A DNA stretch of 64,000 bases from Luteococcus sp052116585 (GTDB lineage Bacteria; Actinomycetota; Actinomycetes; Propionibacteriales; Propionibacteriaceae): assembly GCF_052116585.1 (NCBI RefSeq), contig NZ_JBQKKT010000009.1, positions 1 through 64,000 on the forward strand, read 5' to 3'. A program made the position numbers and the translations under genes. The notes below the pieces were generated by a model that had not been told where the DNA came from, did not search any database, and worked only from the letters and a program-made list of their open reading frames with translations. How positions within the stretch are numbered: position 1 is the stretch's first letter; each line of letters begins with the position of its first letter. Positions 16,522 to 24,769 of the stretch are shown here, one piece after another.

Positions 16522-19122
16522 CTATTCGCTCGCGATGGCGCGCAGGACATCGGTGCTGGCCGCGCGATGGGCGGGCCAGACGGCGGCCAGCACACCGACG
16601 ACTCCGGCGGCCACGACGAACAGGGCCAGTTGCCCCCAGGGAATGGACAGCATGTTGATCCCGTCATCGGCCATCAGGCGCTGCAGGACGATGCCGAAGA
16701 CCGTTCCAAGACCGACGCCGACCACGGCGCCCAGCAGGGCGATCACCACTGACTCAAGGGTGATCATCCGGCGTACCTGGGCTCGGGTCAGGGCGATTGC
16801 CCGCAGGAGTCCGATCTCCCGGGTCCGTTCGACGATGCTCAGGCCCAGCGTGTTGACGATGCCCAGCACGGCGATCAGAACGCTGAGCGCCAGCAGGGCG
16901 TAGAGCACGGCCATGGTCCGGTCGACATTCTGCAGGATCGTGTCGGTGTACTCCGAGACGTCCATGACGCTGACCAAGGGCATGTCCGACAATGCCTGGT
17001 CGAGGTCGGCGCGGGCGGTAGCCGTGTCGGCCCCTGGCTTCAGGTAGATGGCCAGGAAGGCGTCCTTCTGCCCGAGTCCCGCATCGGTGAGCGTCTTGGT
17101 GGAGACCCACTTGTCCATGATGGTCTGGCCGTCGCCGGGGGAGTAGATTCCCACCACCTTCACGTCCACGATCCGTTGGGATTCGGGTGCGAAGAGCTTC
17201 TGGGTGTGACCCAGTTGGATGCCCTCCTCCTTCGCGGTCTCTTCCGCGACGACCATCTCGCCCTCGCCGGTGAACATCCGACCCTGCACGATCTGCTGCG
17301 GGAAGATCTTGTTCACCGATTCCAGTTCCATTCCGCCCAGCGCGACCCAGTACCGGCCGGTGACATCGTTGAAGGCCTCGGGCGTCGGCATCGACCGTCC
17401 ATCCGGGATCTCCAGGAAGGTGCCGATCTTCATGGCGTGGACCTTGTCCACGGAGTCGACCTTGCCGATCTTCTCCCGGACGGCCAACGGGAACTCCTTG
17501 AATCCCTGTTGGCCGATGAGGTAGTTGCCGCGCACGGTGTTCTCGATCTGGGCGGTGACCGATCTGGTCGCGGAACTGCCGAAGATGGCGAGCATGGAGA
17601 CCAGGGTGAGACCCACCATCAGGGCCGAGGCCGTCGCGGCTGTCCTTCGGGGCTGGCGGATGGAGTTCAGTTCGGCCAGTTTGCCGATCTCGCCGAAGAC
17701 CACCCGGTTGATGCGACTGACCGCCCAGACGACGGGTCGTCCCACCAGGGGCGACGCGATGGCGACCCCGACCATGGCCAGGGCCATGCCCAGGCCCGAC
17801 CACACAACGGGCTGTGGCACCTCGGTGAACAAGCCGAGGAGGATGCCGACCACACCGAGGAGGGCCAGGACCACTCCCACGACGGCTCGTCGCCCGAGGC
17901 CCTGGTCAGTCTCGGTGCGAGCTGCGGTCATCGCCTCGATGGGGGAGATCCGGGTGGCACGTCGCGCCGGGCCCAGGGCGGCGAGCACGGTGACCACGGT
18001 TCCCGTGAGCAGGGACGCGACGATGGCCGGGAGGCCCAGCGTGATTGGGGCGCTGCCCAGGTCCCAACCGCCGGCTGCCATGCCCTGCTTGATCAGCACG
18101 GCGATGCCGACTCCCAGGAACAGTCCGATGACGGAGCTGACCAGACCCACGATGAAGGCTTCTGCCAGGACGGTCTGACGCAGCTGGCGCTTGCTGGCGC
18201 CCATCGCTCGGAAGAGGGCCAGCTCCCTGGAGCGTTGGGCCACCAGGATCGTGAACGTGTTCACGATCAGGAAGGTGGCCACGAGCAGCGAGATGCCTGC
18301 GAAGACCAGGGGGAAGGCATTGACGAACTTGAGCGCGTCGCCAATCGACCCGCTCGTCTCGTCGGCCACCAGTTGTCCGTCCTTGGCCTCGTATCCCCGG
18401 GGCAGAACCTTCTGGATCTGGCTGGCCACGGCTGCGCGGTCGGCCTCGGGCGTGGTGACGACCCAGAAGGAGCTGTAGCTGGGAGACCCGTCCAGGAAGA
18501 TCTCCTGCGCGCGTTCCGTCGTGAAGAAGACATAGCTGGCGCCGGCGGAACTGCCCTCGCCGAAGGTTCCGGTGCCGACGATCGTGAACTGGAGGGTCCC
18601 CTTGGTGGGCGTGATCACCTTTGCTCGGTCACCCACCTGGTACCCGGACTTCTTGAGGGACTGGGGATCAACCACCACCTCGTCGCCCGAGCGGGGTTCA
18701 CGACCCTCGATGATGTTGCCGCCCTTGTTGCCCTTCAGGGCGGGAAGATCGATCCAGCTGAAACCCATCTGGGGCGGGCCGAAGCTGGTCAGGGCCTTGC
18801 CATTCTTGCCGATGAGGATCGCGTCCATTCCATAGACGGAACCCCCTACCTCGGACACGCCATCGACGGCCTTGATCTTGGCTGCCACGGCGTCGTCCAG
18901 TTTGCTCGTGTTGGCGGCCCCGTCCGTGACCGCTTCGTCGGTCTTCTTGACGACATCGACGTCGGAGACGGTGCCACTGACGATCTGGTCGAAGGAGCCG
19001 GTCATCATGTCGCCGAAGATCATCGAGCCGGAGACGAACGAGACGCCCAGGATGATCGCGAGCATCGACATCGCGAGGCGAAGCTTGCGACTCCACAGTG
19101 AGGTGAATGTTGCCTTCCACAT
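16522..19122 (-). CDS. MacB/FtsX-family ABC transporter permease (two FtsX domains)
   Basis: An 866-residue permease of the LolE/MacB class, likely to move lipids, peptides or drugs or to act in envelope stress mechanotransmission. Layout: N-terminal membrane helix (about residues 16-36), an external MacB-type core domain (about 40-260), three-helix FtsX domain (about 265-400), further helices (about 415-480), a second external domain (about 510-730), and a C-terminal FtsX triplet (about 745-855). The duplicated arrangement and length are typical of actinobacterial exporters of this class. It is encoded five bases after its ATPase. Substrate unknown. Confidence 0.9.
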   Translation of the reverse strand: MWKATFTSLWSRKLRLAMSMLAIILGVSFVSGSMIFGDMMTGSFDQIVSGTVSDVDVVKKTDEAVTDGAANTSKLDDAVAAKIKAVDGVSEVGGSVYGMDAILIGKNGKALTSFGPPQMGFSWIDLPALKGNKGGNIIEGREPRSGDEVVVDPQSLKKSGYQVGDRAKVITPTKGTLQFTIVGTGTFGEGSSAGASYVFFTTERAQEIFLDGSPSYSSFWVVTTPEADRAAVASQIQKVLPRGYEAKDGQLVADETSGSIGDALKFVNAFPLVFAGISLLVATFLIVNTFTILVAQRSRELALFRAMGASKRQLRQTVLAEAFIVGLVSSVIGLFLGVGIAVLIKQGMAAGGWDLGSAPITLGLPAIVASLLTGTVVTVLAALGPARRATRISPIEAMTAARTETDQGLGRRAVVGVVLALLGVVGILLGLFTEVPQPVVWSGLGMALAMVGVAIASPLVGRPVVWAVSRINRVVFGEIGKLAELNSIRQPRRTAATASALMVGLTLVSMLAIFGSSATRSVTAQIENTVRGNYLIGQQGFKEFPLAVREKIGKVDSVDKVHAMKIGTFLEIPDGRSMPTPEAFNDVTGRYWVALGGMELESVNKIFPQQIVQGRMFTGEGEMVVAEETAKEEGIQLGHTQKLFAPESQRIVDVKVVGIYSPGDGQTIMDKWVSTKTLTDAGLGQKDAFLAIYLKPGADTATARADLDQALSDMPLVSVMDVSEYTDTILQNVDRTMAVLYALLALSVLIAVLGIVNTLGLSIVERTREIGLLRAIALTRAQVRRMITLESVVIALLGAVVGVGLGTVFGIVLQRLMADDGINMLSIPWGQLALFVVAAGVVGVLAAVWPAHRAASTDVLRAIASE

Positions 19123-19127
19123 CGTGA

Positions 19128-19910
19128 TCAGGCCTCTCGGGTCTCGAGGCGATGGGTGGCGTCGAGCTGTTGGCGGGTGCGACGTGGGTCGAGGCGTCCC
19201 ATCGTCTCCAGGACCTGCTCATGGGTGGGATCGGGGATGTCGTCGACGATGCGGCCGTCGGCGAGGAAGAGGGCACGATCGGCATAGGAGGCGCTGACCG
19301 GATCATGGGTGACCATCACGACGGTCTGCCCGAACTCCTCGACACTGCGACGCAGGAAGCCCAGGACCTCGGTGGCGCTGGTGGAGTCGAGGTTGCCGGT
19401 GGGTTCATCGGCGAAGACGATGCTCGGACGGCCGACGAGCGCGCGAGCGCAGGCCACACGCTGCTGCTGGCCACCGGACAGCTCCGACGGCTTGTGACCG
19501 AGACGGTCCTCGAGATTGACGGCCGAGATGACCTGGTCATACCAGTCCTGGTCGGGCTTGCGCCCGGCGATCGCCAAGGGGAGGAGGATGTTCTCACGGG
19601 CGGTCAGCGTGGGGACGAGGTTGAACTGCTGGAAGATGAATCCGATCCGATCACGACGCAGGCGGGTGAGTTCTGCATCCTTGAGGGAGGCGACATCGGT
19701 CTCGCCGATCAGGGCGCGACCGGAGGTTGGACGGTCCAGGCCTGCCATGCAGTGCATCAGGGTCGACTTGCCGGAACCGGAGGGGCCCATGACGGCGGTG
19801 AGCTGGCCGGGGAACACCTCGACGCTGACATCGTCGAGTGCCTTGACCTGCGCATCCCCCTTTCCATAGGTCTTGACGAGGTGGTGGGCTGTGGCAGCTG
19901 CGGTGCTCAT
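19128..19910 (-). CDS. ABC transporter ATP-binding protein (LolD/MacB-type)
   Basis: The ATPase partner of the adjacent FtsX-type permease. The 260-residue protein has Walker A GPSGSGKST, Q-loop FIFQQFNLVPTLTARENI, signature LSGGQQQRVACARAL, Walker B IVFADEPTGNLDS and H-loop VMVTHDP, all characteristic of the MacB/LolD branch. ATG 19910 is chosen because AAGGA sits nine bases upstream and the domain begins directly; the frame is open further upstream without coding character. It diverges from the L,D-transpeptidase gene. Confidence 0.93.
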   Translation of the reverse strand: MSTAAATAHHLVKTYGKGDAQVKALDDVSVEVFPGQLTAVMGPSGSGKSTLMHCMAGLDRPTSGRALIGETDVASLKDAELTRLRRDRIGFIFQQFNLVPTLTARENILLPLAIAGRKPDQDWYDQVISAVNLEDRLGHKPSELSGGQQQRVACARALVGRPSIVFADEPTGNLDSTSATEVLGFLRRSVEEFGQTVVMVTHDPVSASYADRALFLADGRIVDDIPDPTHEQVLETMGRLDPRRTRQQLDATHRLETREA

Positions 19911-20028
19911 CGCGGTGTCCTTCTCGAGGTGGTCTTGACACCCATCGCACCAGCCAAAAGGGTGAGGCGGGCGGCTTGACACCCGGATGTTTCCCTGACC
20001 GTCAGCCGGAGGGAGCCCTGAGGGATCG

Positions 20029-20041
20029 ATGCATGATGCAT
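20029..20041. promoter_or_regulatory. Palindrome ATGCATGATGCAT in a divergent promoter region
   Basis: A 13-base odd palindrome between the ABC exporter operon (minus) and the L,D-transpeptidase gene (plus). Two TTGACA-like hexamers (about 19935 and 19978) lie nearby. A regulator site is possible but nothing here identifies the regulator. Confidence 0.35.
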
Positions 20042-20119
20042 GACATGACAGCCGCGGCACCCCTAAGCTGTCCGGGTTGCAGTCGGCCCCCGCCGGCTGG
20101 TTCATGCAAAAGGAGCACG

Positions 20120-21283
20120 GTGATTCCCCCGAAGCACATCAGCGCTGCGCTGTCCGTCCTGTGTCTGTCCGGTCTGGTTGCCTGCGCAAAGACGCCGCCG
20201 GACGCGGTGCCCGGTGCCAGTGAGCAGTCCACGGCGCCGTCGAGCGGCGCCACCAGACAATCGTCGAGTACCTCGGCCCATCCTTCGGTGAGCGCCTCAC
20301 CGACCCCTTCCTCCATGACGTCCACATTGCCGACGGCCACACCCACCGCGACGGTCACGCACACGCCGAGCGCCACCCCCACCGCCACTCCAGCGCTGCC
20401 TGCCCGCTTCAAGCAGGGCGATGAGGGCGACGGCGTCCGGGAGCTGCAGCACCGGCTTCAGCAGCTCGGATGGTTGGAGGGCAAGACCACGGGCCGTTAC
20501 GGAGAGGCGACGGTGGCCGCGGTCCGCGGCTTCCAGGCCAAGCGAGGCCTGCCCACCACCGGTGCTGTCGATGATCCGACCTGGCAGGCGCTCGTCGAGC
20601 GAACCAAGAAGCCCACGCACGACGAGATGTACAACATCCTGCGCCCGGGGCCGGCCCTGTTGAAGGAAGGGGCCAAGGGCGACCTGGTGAAGGACCTGCA
20701 GGCGCGCCTGAAGCAGATCGGCTGGTTCTCGGGGAAGGTGACCGAGAACTACGGTCCCACCACGGCTGAGGCCGTCAAGGCCTTCCAGACCAAACGCGGG
20801 ATCCCGGTCACGGGCGAGGTCGATGCCCGGACCCGGGATCTGCTCAACGGGATGACTCGCAAACCCACCAAGGACGAGTTGGACAATGTCCAACCGAAGG
20901 TGGAGACCCCGAAGCTGGACCCACGCTGCATGACGGGCCGTGCCATCTGCATCTCGAAGGCCACCCGCACCTTGAGCTGGGTGGTGGACGGTCAGGTTCG
21001 CTCCACCATGGATGTCCGTTTCGGATCGGAGCTGACACCCACCCGCGAGGGCAGTTTCCAGGTCAACTTCAAGTCCCGGGACCACGTCAGTACGCTGTAC
21101 CACACCAAGATGCCGTTCGCGCTGTTCTTCTCGGGCGGTCAGGCCGTGCACTATTCGGCAGACTTCGCCGCGCGAGGGTACAACGGTGCCTCCCACGGAT
21201 GCGTCAATGTTCGCAACTACGACGCCGTGGCGGCACTTTTCGACCAGGCACAGCCGGGTGACAAGGTGATCGTCTATCGCTGA
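20120..21283 (+). CDS. L,D-transpeptidase lipoprotein with two peptidoglycan-binding domains
   Basis: An extracytoplasmic enzyme expected to form 3-3 peptidoglycan crosslinks or attach proteins to the wall. The GTG at 20120 has AAGGAG four bases upstream and opens a lipoprotein signal with lipobox LSGLVAC (Cys about residue 22). A Ser/Thr/Pro-rich linker (about 25-93) is followed by two PG_binding_1 repeats (about 95-165 and 180-250; each contains LQxRLxQxGW and a VxxFQxKRGxPxTG core) and a YkuD domain (about 275-387). That domain has the catalytic His/Cys block ending SHGCVNVR (Cys about 364). The stop is followed by a converging gene. Confidence 0.92.
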   Translation: MIPPKHISAALSVLCLSGLVACAKTPPDAVPGASEQSTAPSSGATRQSSSTSAHPSVSASPTPSSMTSTLPTATPTATVTHTPSATPTATPALPARFKQGDEGDGVRELQHRLQQLGWLEGKTTGRYGEATVAAVRGFQAKRGLPTTGAVDDPTWQALVERTKKPTHDEMYNILRPGPALLKEGAKGDLVKDLQARLKQIGWFSGKVTENYGPTTAEAVKAFQTKRGIPVTGEVDARTRDLLNGMTRKPTKDELDNVQPKVETPKLDPRCMTGRAICISKATRTLSWVVDGQVRSTMDVRFGSELTPTREGSFQVNFKSRDHVSTLYHTKMPFALFFSGGQAVHYSADFAARGYNGASHGCVNVRNYDAVAALFDQAQPGDKVIVYR

Positions 21284-21330
21284 GTTCTCGGCGGCGGACC
21301 TGTCAGGGCCCGCGTGGAGGGCAGGTTGCC

Positions 21331-21990
21331 TCAGCCCTCGACGGTGAGGGCCGCAACCTGTCGTCCCGAACTGCCGGAGAGGAAGACCGTGGTGTCGCCG
21401 GGCTGCTTGGCGAAGAAGACGGTCCCCGTCACGGTCTCCCCGGCGGTGATGCTGCGACCCTCAAGATCGTCGTCGCCATGACGCGACGGGTTGAACTGTC
21501 GTGCGGTCGGTCCATTGTCCAGGGCGAAGAATCCGAGTCGCTGGGATCCCCTGTCGAGGCTCACCTGAACGGTGAGGACGAGCCCCTGTGGTGTCCACCG
21601 GTGGCGCAGGATTCGAAAGGTTCCGGCGCTGCCATCCCCGGCATTGGTGAAGGGAATGGAGCTGCGAGCGCCGGTCGCGGGAGTTTCGCGGGAGCCGACC
21701 GTCTGGCCGGGGTCGGGGGAGACCTCGACCGTGGCGCTGGGGGTGGACATGGCCAGCGGGTCATCGTCGCCTGCGCTGGAACCCATCCTGAAGGCCAGTG
21801 CGATCAGCATGGCGACCAGGGCCAGGACCCCGAGGGAGAGCCACAGCGGGCGGCGACTCGGGGGTGGCGGTGCGAACTGCTCCGCGCTCGTCCGGGGCAG
21901 GCTCTGCTGACCGAAGGGCTGGTGGGGATCGCGCTGTGCGGGCGATCCGAACGGCATCCGAGGATCTCGAGGTGGGGGCTGCTGGCTCAT
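21331..21990 (-). CDS. Hypothetical single-pass membrane protein with extracytoplasmic domain
   Basis: A 219-residue protein I cannot assign to a function. It has a Pro/Gln-rich cytoplasmic N-terminus (about 1-48), a membrane helix (about 49-68), a Ser/Thr/Pro linker, and a beta-rich external domain (about 110-219) with an alternating pattern (TFRILRHRWTPQGLVLTVQV ... SITAGETVTGTVFFAKQPGD) resembling DUF4352-type immunoglobulin-like folds. Convergent with the L,D-transpeptidase gene and divergent from the DUF4192 gene. A cell-surface role is inferred from topology only. Confidence 0.65.
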   Translation of the reverse strand: MSQQPPPRDPRMPFGSPAQRDPHQPFGQQSLPRTSAEQFAPPPPSRRPLWLSLGVLALVAMLIALAFRMGSSAGDDDPLAMSTPSATVEVSPDPGQTVGSRETPATGARSSIPFTNAGDGSAGTFRILRHRWTPQGLVLTVQVSLDRGSQRLGFFALDNGPTARQFNPSRHGDDDLEGRSITAGETVTGTVFFAKQPGDTTVFLSGSSGRQVAALTVEG

Positions 21991-22043
21991 GGTGTCACCA
22001 CAGTACCCAGCCCGCTGGTGGGGTCGGCGGCTGGCGCAGCGAG

Positions 22044-22092
22044 TTGTCCACAGTTCGTCCTCATGGCGTCAGGCGTAACGATCTGTGGACAG
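22044..22092. promoter_or_regulatory. Two DnaA-box-like motifs upstream of the DUF4192 gene
   Basis: TTGTCCACA at 22044-22052 is an exact match to the actinobacterial DnaA-box consensus. CTGTCCACA lies on the opposite strand at 22084-22092. Both lie in the 140-base intergenic region. Occupancy by DnaA is inference. Confidence 0.4.
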
Positions 22093-22131
22093 GTGAACAT
22101 CTGCGCCGGCGGATTTGGACACTGCAGGTGC

Positions 22132-23136
22132 ATGAGCGAAAACCACCTCGCGGTCACGCGACTGCGTCTGAAGGACACACCCGACTTCCTGGCCCTGGCC
22201 CCCTACCTGTTGGGTTACGAGCCTGCGGAACAACTCGTCTTCATGGTCGTCGATGACGGACGCGTCGTCCTGACTGGGGCGTTGCCCCTCTCGGCCCTCA
22301 TGGCTCCAGAACAGGCAGGAAAGTCCCTGGTGGCGGCCGTTGACCGCTTCGAGCATCCGATGGTGCTGCTGGCCTGTTGGTCCGGCTCGGATGCCACCGC
22401 GGATGATGCGCTGGCCCTGGCCGAGGTCTGGATCGGACCGGAACAGGTGCTGGACTCGGTTCACGTCGGGCCGCAGCGGTGGCACTCACGGACGGGTCCC
22501 GGCGCCGGGCACGGAGGTTCGCGTTCGGAGCTGGAACATTCACCGGTGGTGGCCCAAGCGGTGGTGGCGGGTCTGGAGCGAAGCGAGAGCCGGGCCCTGC
22601 GGGTCGCCGTGGTCCAGGGACCGGCCGCGGAGGAGGCTGAGGTGCAGGAGGCGCTGTTCGACGCCGAGCAGGACGAGCTTCGGGGCGTCGACTGGAACGG
22701 TTGGCAGGCCGAGGCGCGACATCTGCAACTGCGGCTCATGACATCCGCACACCAGGACTGGCGAGAGGAGGAACTCGCGAGGCTGGGCGTTCTCAGCTCC
22801 GACGAGCTCACGCGAGACGATCTCTGTCTGGCGCTGGGGCGTCGCAATGCCCAGAAGGCATACGCCGTCTGGGCGGGGGTGGTCTCCTGTGCTCCCGCCC
22901 GATGGGCTGCAGGGCCCCTGTTGATGTTGGCCTTCGCGGCGTGGCTCAACGGAAATGGAGCCATCCTCGTCGCGGCGATCGAACGAGCTCATGCCCTGGG
23001 CGATCGAAGCGACCTGCTCGCCTGCCTGGACGGGATCAACCGTGAGGCCGTTCCCCCGTCAGCGTGGGAGGAGGTTCGCGCCCGAGAGGTCTTCGGGGTC
23101 GGCATGGAGAGTGCGGAATCCGGCCGGGTAGCGTGA
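22132..23136 (+). CDS. DUF4192 family protein
   Basis: A 334-residue cytoplasmic protein of the actinobacterial DUF4192 family. The N-terminal half carries the family hallmark RLRLKDTPDFLALAPYLLGY followed by PAEQLVFMVVDDGRVVLTGALPL. The C-terminal portion contains the conserved APARWAAGPLLMLAFAAWLNGNGA segment and a run of helical residues. ATG 22132 begins directly at the conserved block. Function unknown. The -10 hexamer of the next gene overlaps its last codons. Confidence 0.85.
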   Translation: MSENHLAVTRLRLKDTPDFLALAPYLLGYEPAEQLVFMVVDDGRVVLTGALPLSALMAPEQAGKSLVAAVDRFEHPMVLLACWSGSDATADDALALAEVWIGPEQVLDSVHVGPQRWHSRTGPGAGHGGSRSELEHSPVVAQAVVAGLERSESRALRVAVVQGPAAEEAEVQEALFDAEQDELRGVDWNGWQAEARHLQLRLMTSAHQDWREEELARLGVLSSDELTRDDLCLALGRRNAQKAYAVWAGVVSCAPARWAAGPLLMLAFAAWLNGNGAILVAAIERAHALGDRSDLLACLDGINREAVPPSAWEEVRAREVFGVGMESAESGRVA

Positions 23137-23140
23137 GGGC
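23129..23140 (+). promoter_or_regulatory. Probable leaderless promoter (TAGCGT, N6, ATG)
   Basis: TAGCGT at 23129-23134 overlaps the DUF4192 stop codon and is followed by exactly six bases and the ATG of the PfkB-like gene. Confidence 0.5.
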
Positions 23141-23962
23141 ATGCGATTCGTCGTCTGCGGCGTGGTGGGGGACATGGACGTCCTGGAATGCGAGGCGCCG
23201 AAACGGGCCACCGGAAGCCTTGGAGTAGCCATGGCTCTGGCGGAACGCGGAGCGTCGACACATTTCGTCGCCAGACTCGGTCAGGACCACGTGGCAGCCA
23301 GGGCTCTCGAGCTGCTGGCGGACGCCGGGGTGGGCAGCGAGTGGTGCGTCCGTACTGAGGGCGCCACCAGCGAGGCGATGTTGGGCTGGCGCCGTCCAGA
23401 GCCACCAAGGCTGTCAGAAGACGACTGGCTGCACGTCAGTGGTCCAGTGGCACTCGGGGAACCGGGTCATTCAGCCGTGCTGGGGCGGTTGTCAGGGACG
23501 GAGGCGACGATCTCCTGCGACCTCACCCTCGACCACCTCGACGGGCCGCCCGAAGACCTCTGGGAAGAGCTCGATCGCCTGCTCCACGTGGTCGGTGGAG
23601 CCGGTGGTCTGGTGATGACCCACCACGTGTCCCTCGGGCTTCTGGGGGGCCTCGACCCGCTGGCCGAGGAGGACCTCAGGGAGCTCGCGCGCTGCTGGGC
23701 AGAGGCGTATGGGATCGCACTGGTGGTGGTGGTCTGGCCCCACTACGTCGAGGCCATCAAGGCAGACGGTCGCGTCGTGCACGTGTCGCGGACCAGCATG
23801 GATCCGAATCGCCTGAGCGAGGAGTTCGTGGCGGACTTCCTGCGCCGCTATGCGTCCTGCCCGGCGGCCCTTGAAGATGCCCTGAGCCCGCGGCGAGAAG
23901 ACAAGGCGCTGGCTGAGCCTGTAAGGGGGACCGGAGAAATTTCCACAGGGCACCTCTTGTAA
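23141..23962 (+). CDS. PfkB/ribokinase-like protein lacking the catalytic GAGD motif
   Basis: A 273-residue protein resembling the ribokinase/PfkB sugar-kinase fold: N-terminal VVCGVVGDMDV strand, a GSLGVAMALAERGASTHFVARLGQD block matching the family's GxxxNxAxxLAxLG...GxxGxD region, and LELLADAGVGSEW. The usual anion-hole and catalytic motif (DTTGAGD) is absent. The aligned stretch reads SMDPNRLSEEFVADFLRRY, keeping only the downstream helix, and the GGKGAN motif is also lost. It is shorter than normal kinases (about 300). Likely a non-catalytic or functionally changed relative. Leaderless-type promoter; 9 bases before the regulator gene. Confidence 0.6.
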   Translation: MRFVVCGVVGDMDVLECEAPKRATGSLGVAMALAERGASTHFVARLGQDHVAARALELLADAGVGSEWCVRTEGATSEAMLGWRRPEPPRLSEDDWLHVSGPVALGEPGHSAVLGRLSGTEATISCDLTLDHLDGPPEDLWEELDRLLHVVGGAGGLVMTHHVSLGLLGGLDPLAEEDLRELARCWAEAYGIALVVVVWPHYVEAIKADGRVVHVSRTSMDPNRLSEEFVADFLRRYASCPAALEDALSPRREDKALAEPVRGTGEISTGHLL

Positions 23963-23971
23963 ACTTGGCAC
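23960..23971 (+). promoter_or_regulatory. Probable leaderless promoter (TAAACT, N6, ATG)
   Basis: TAAACT at 23960-23965 overlaps the stop codon of the PfkB-like gene and sits six bases before the ATG of the regulator gene, which has no ribosome-binding sequence. Confidence 0.6.
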
Positions 23972-24706
23972 ATGTCTGTCCAAGGTCCGGCGGGGCCCCC
24001 GGAGATCCCCACGGCGCTGTCCATGTCGACAGCGCGAGCCGCGGTGCTCGAGGCCGTACGCTCCAGCGGTCGGCTCTGCTCCGTTCGGGAGATCGCTGAT
24101 CAGTTCCACCTTCACCCGAACACGGTTCGCGAGCACCTTGACTCGTTGCTGGCGCAGGGACTCGTCGCCCGAGAGGCATCCTTACCGACTGGACGTGGCC
24201 GGCCCGCGCTGATGTATCGGGCCACCAGTGCCACCCAGGACGTGGCACGTGACTACGAACTGCTGACCGAGGTTCTCGCCGAACAGATCGCATCGATGCC
24301 GGACTCCCACGAGATCGCCCGCTCTGCCGGTCGATCCTGGGGCCAACGAACAGCAATGTCCGACGGCGCGCTCAAGGTTGAGGAGATCCACGGTCACGTG
24401 GCGCGGCTCGGATTCGACCCAACCGGTCCGGAGGCGGATGGCACCGTCGTCCTGCGCAGCTGCCCCATCCTGGCCGCAGCCAGGCTGCACCCAGACGTGG
24501 TGTGCACGGTCCACCTGGGTTTCGTCCAGTCGCTGCTGGAGCGGGCCGGTGCGGACTCAGAGGATGTCGAGCTCCTGCCCATGGCACATGAAACAGGGTG
24601 CATCCTGCGCGTCGGGGCCCTGGCGAGCCCTGCCTCTGACGAGGCAGCCACCATCGAGCGTCCGGAGAACAGGCCAGCAGGGGGTGTCGAGGACTCCGTC
24701 GCCTGA
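23972..24706 (+). CDS. SufR/COG2345-like winged-helix regulator with a Cys cluster
   Basis: A 244-residue transcription factor. Residues about 18-85 form a winged helix (VLEAVRSSGRLCSVREIADQ, then HPNTVREHLDSLLAQGLV and a GRGRPALMYRAT wing). The C-terminal half carries three Cys (C164, C178, C210) with H207 and E208 nearby, in contexts RSCPILAAARLHPDVVC and AHETGC. SufR-type regulators of this group bind an iron-sulfur cluster through such residues. Cluster binding here is inference. It ends 50 bases before the nitrite reductase gene, which makes that gene its likely target, with nitric oxide, oxygen or Fe-S status as the signal. Confidence 0.75.
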   Translation: MSVQGPAGPPEIPTALSMSTARAAVLEAVRSSGRLCSVREIADQFHLHPNTVREHLDSLLAQGLVAREASLPTGRGRPALMYRATSATQDVARDYELLTEVLAEQIASMPDSHEIARSAGRSWGQRTAMSDGALKVEEIHGHVARLGFDPTGPEADGTVVLRSCPILAAARLHPDVVCTVHLGFVQSLLERAGADSEDVELLPMAHETGCILRVGALASPASDEAATIERPENRPAGGVEDSVA

Positions 24707-24745
24707 GGGGCCGGCGGTGGGGCCGCCACGGTCACCAGCTACCGT

Positions 24746-24769
24746 TTAACACGTTATGTTCAGTGTTAA
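24746..24769. promoter_or_regulatory. Inverted repeat TTAACAC-N10-GTGTTAA at the nitrite reductase start
   Basis: Seven-base arms at 24746-24752 and 24763-24769 are perfectly complementary and unusually A+T-rich for this genome. A -10-like TATGTT (24755-24760) lies exactly between them, so a bound dimer would cover the promoter. If that -10 is used, transcription begins about 24767 and translation must start downstream of the ATG at 24756. The regulator encoded next door is the obvious candidate binder. Confidence 0.6.

Noticed and set aside
24697..24755. nirK start at or before 24756 taken as certain
   Set aside because: The ATG sits inside an inverted repeat with a -10-like hexamer, so a downstream start cannot be excluded; the coordinate is kept only as the longest frame.
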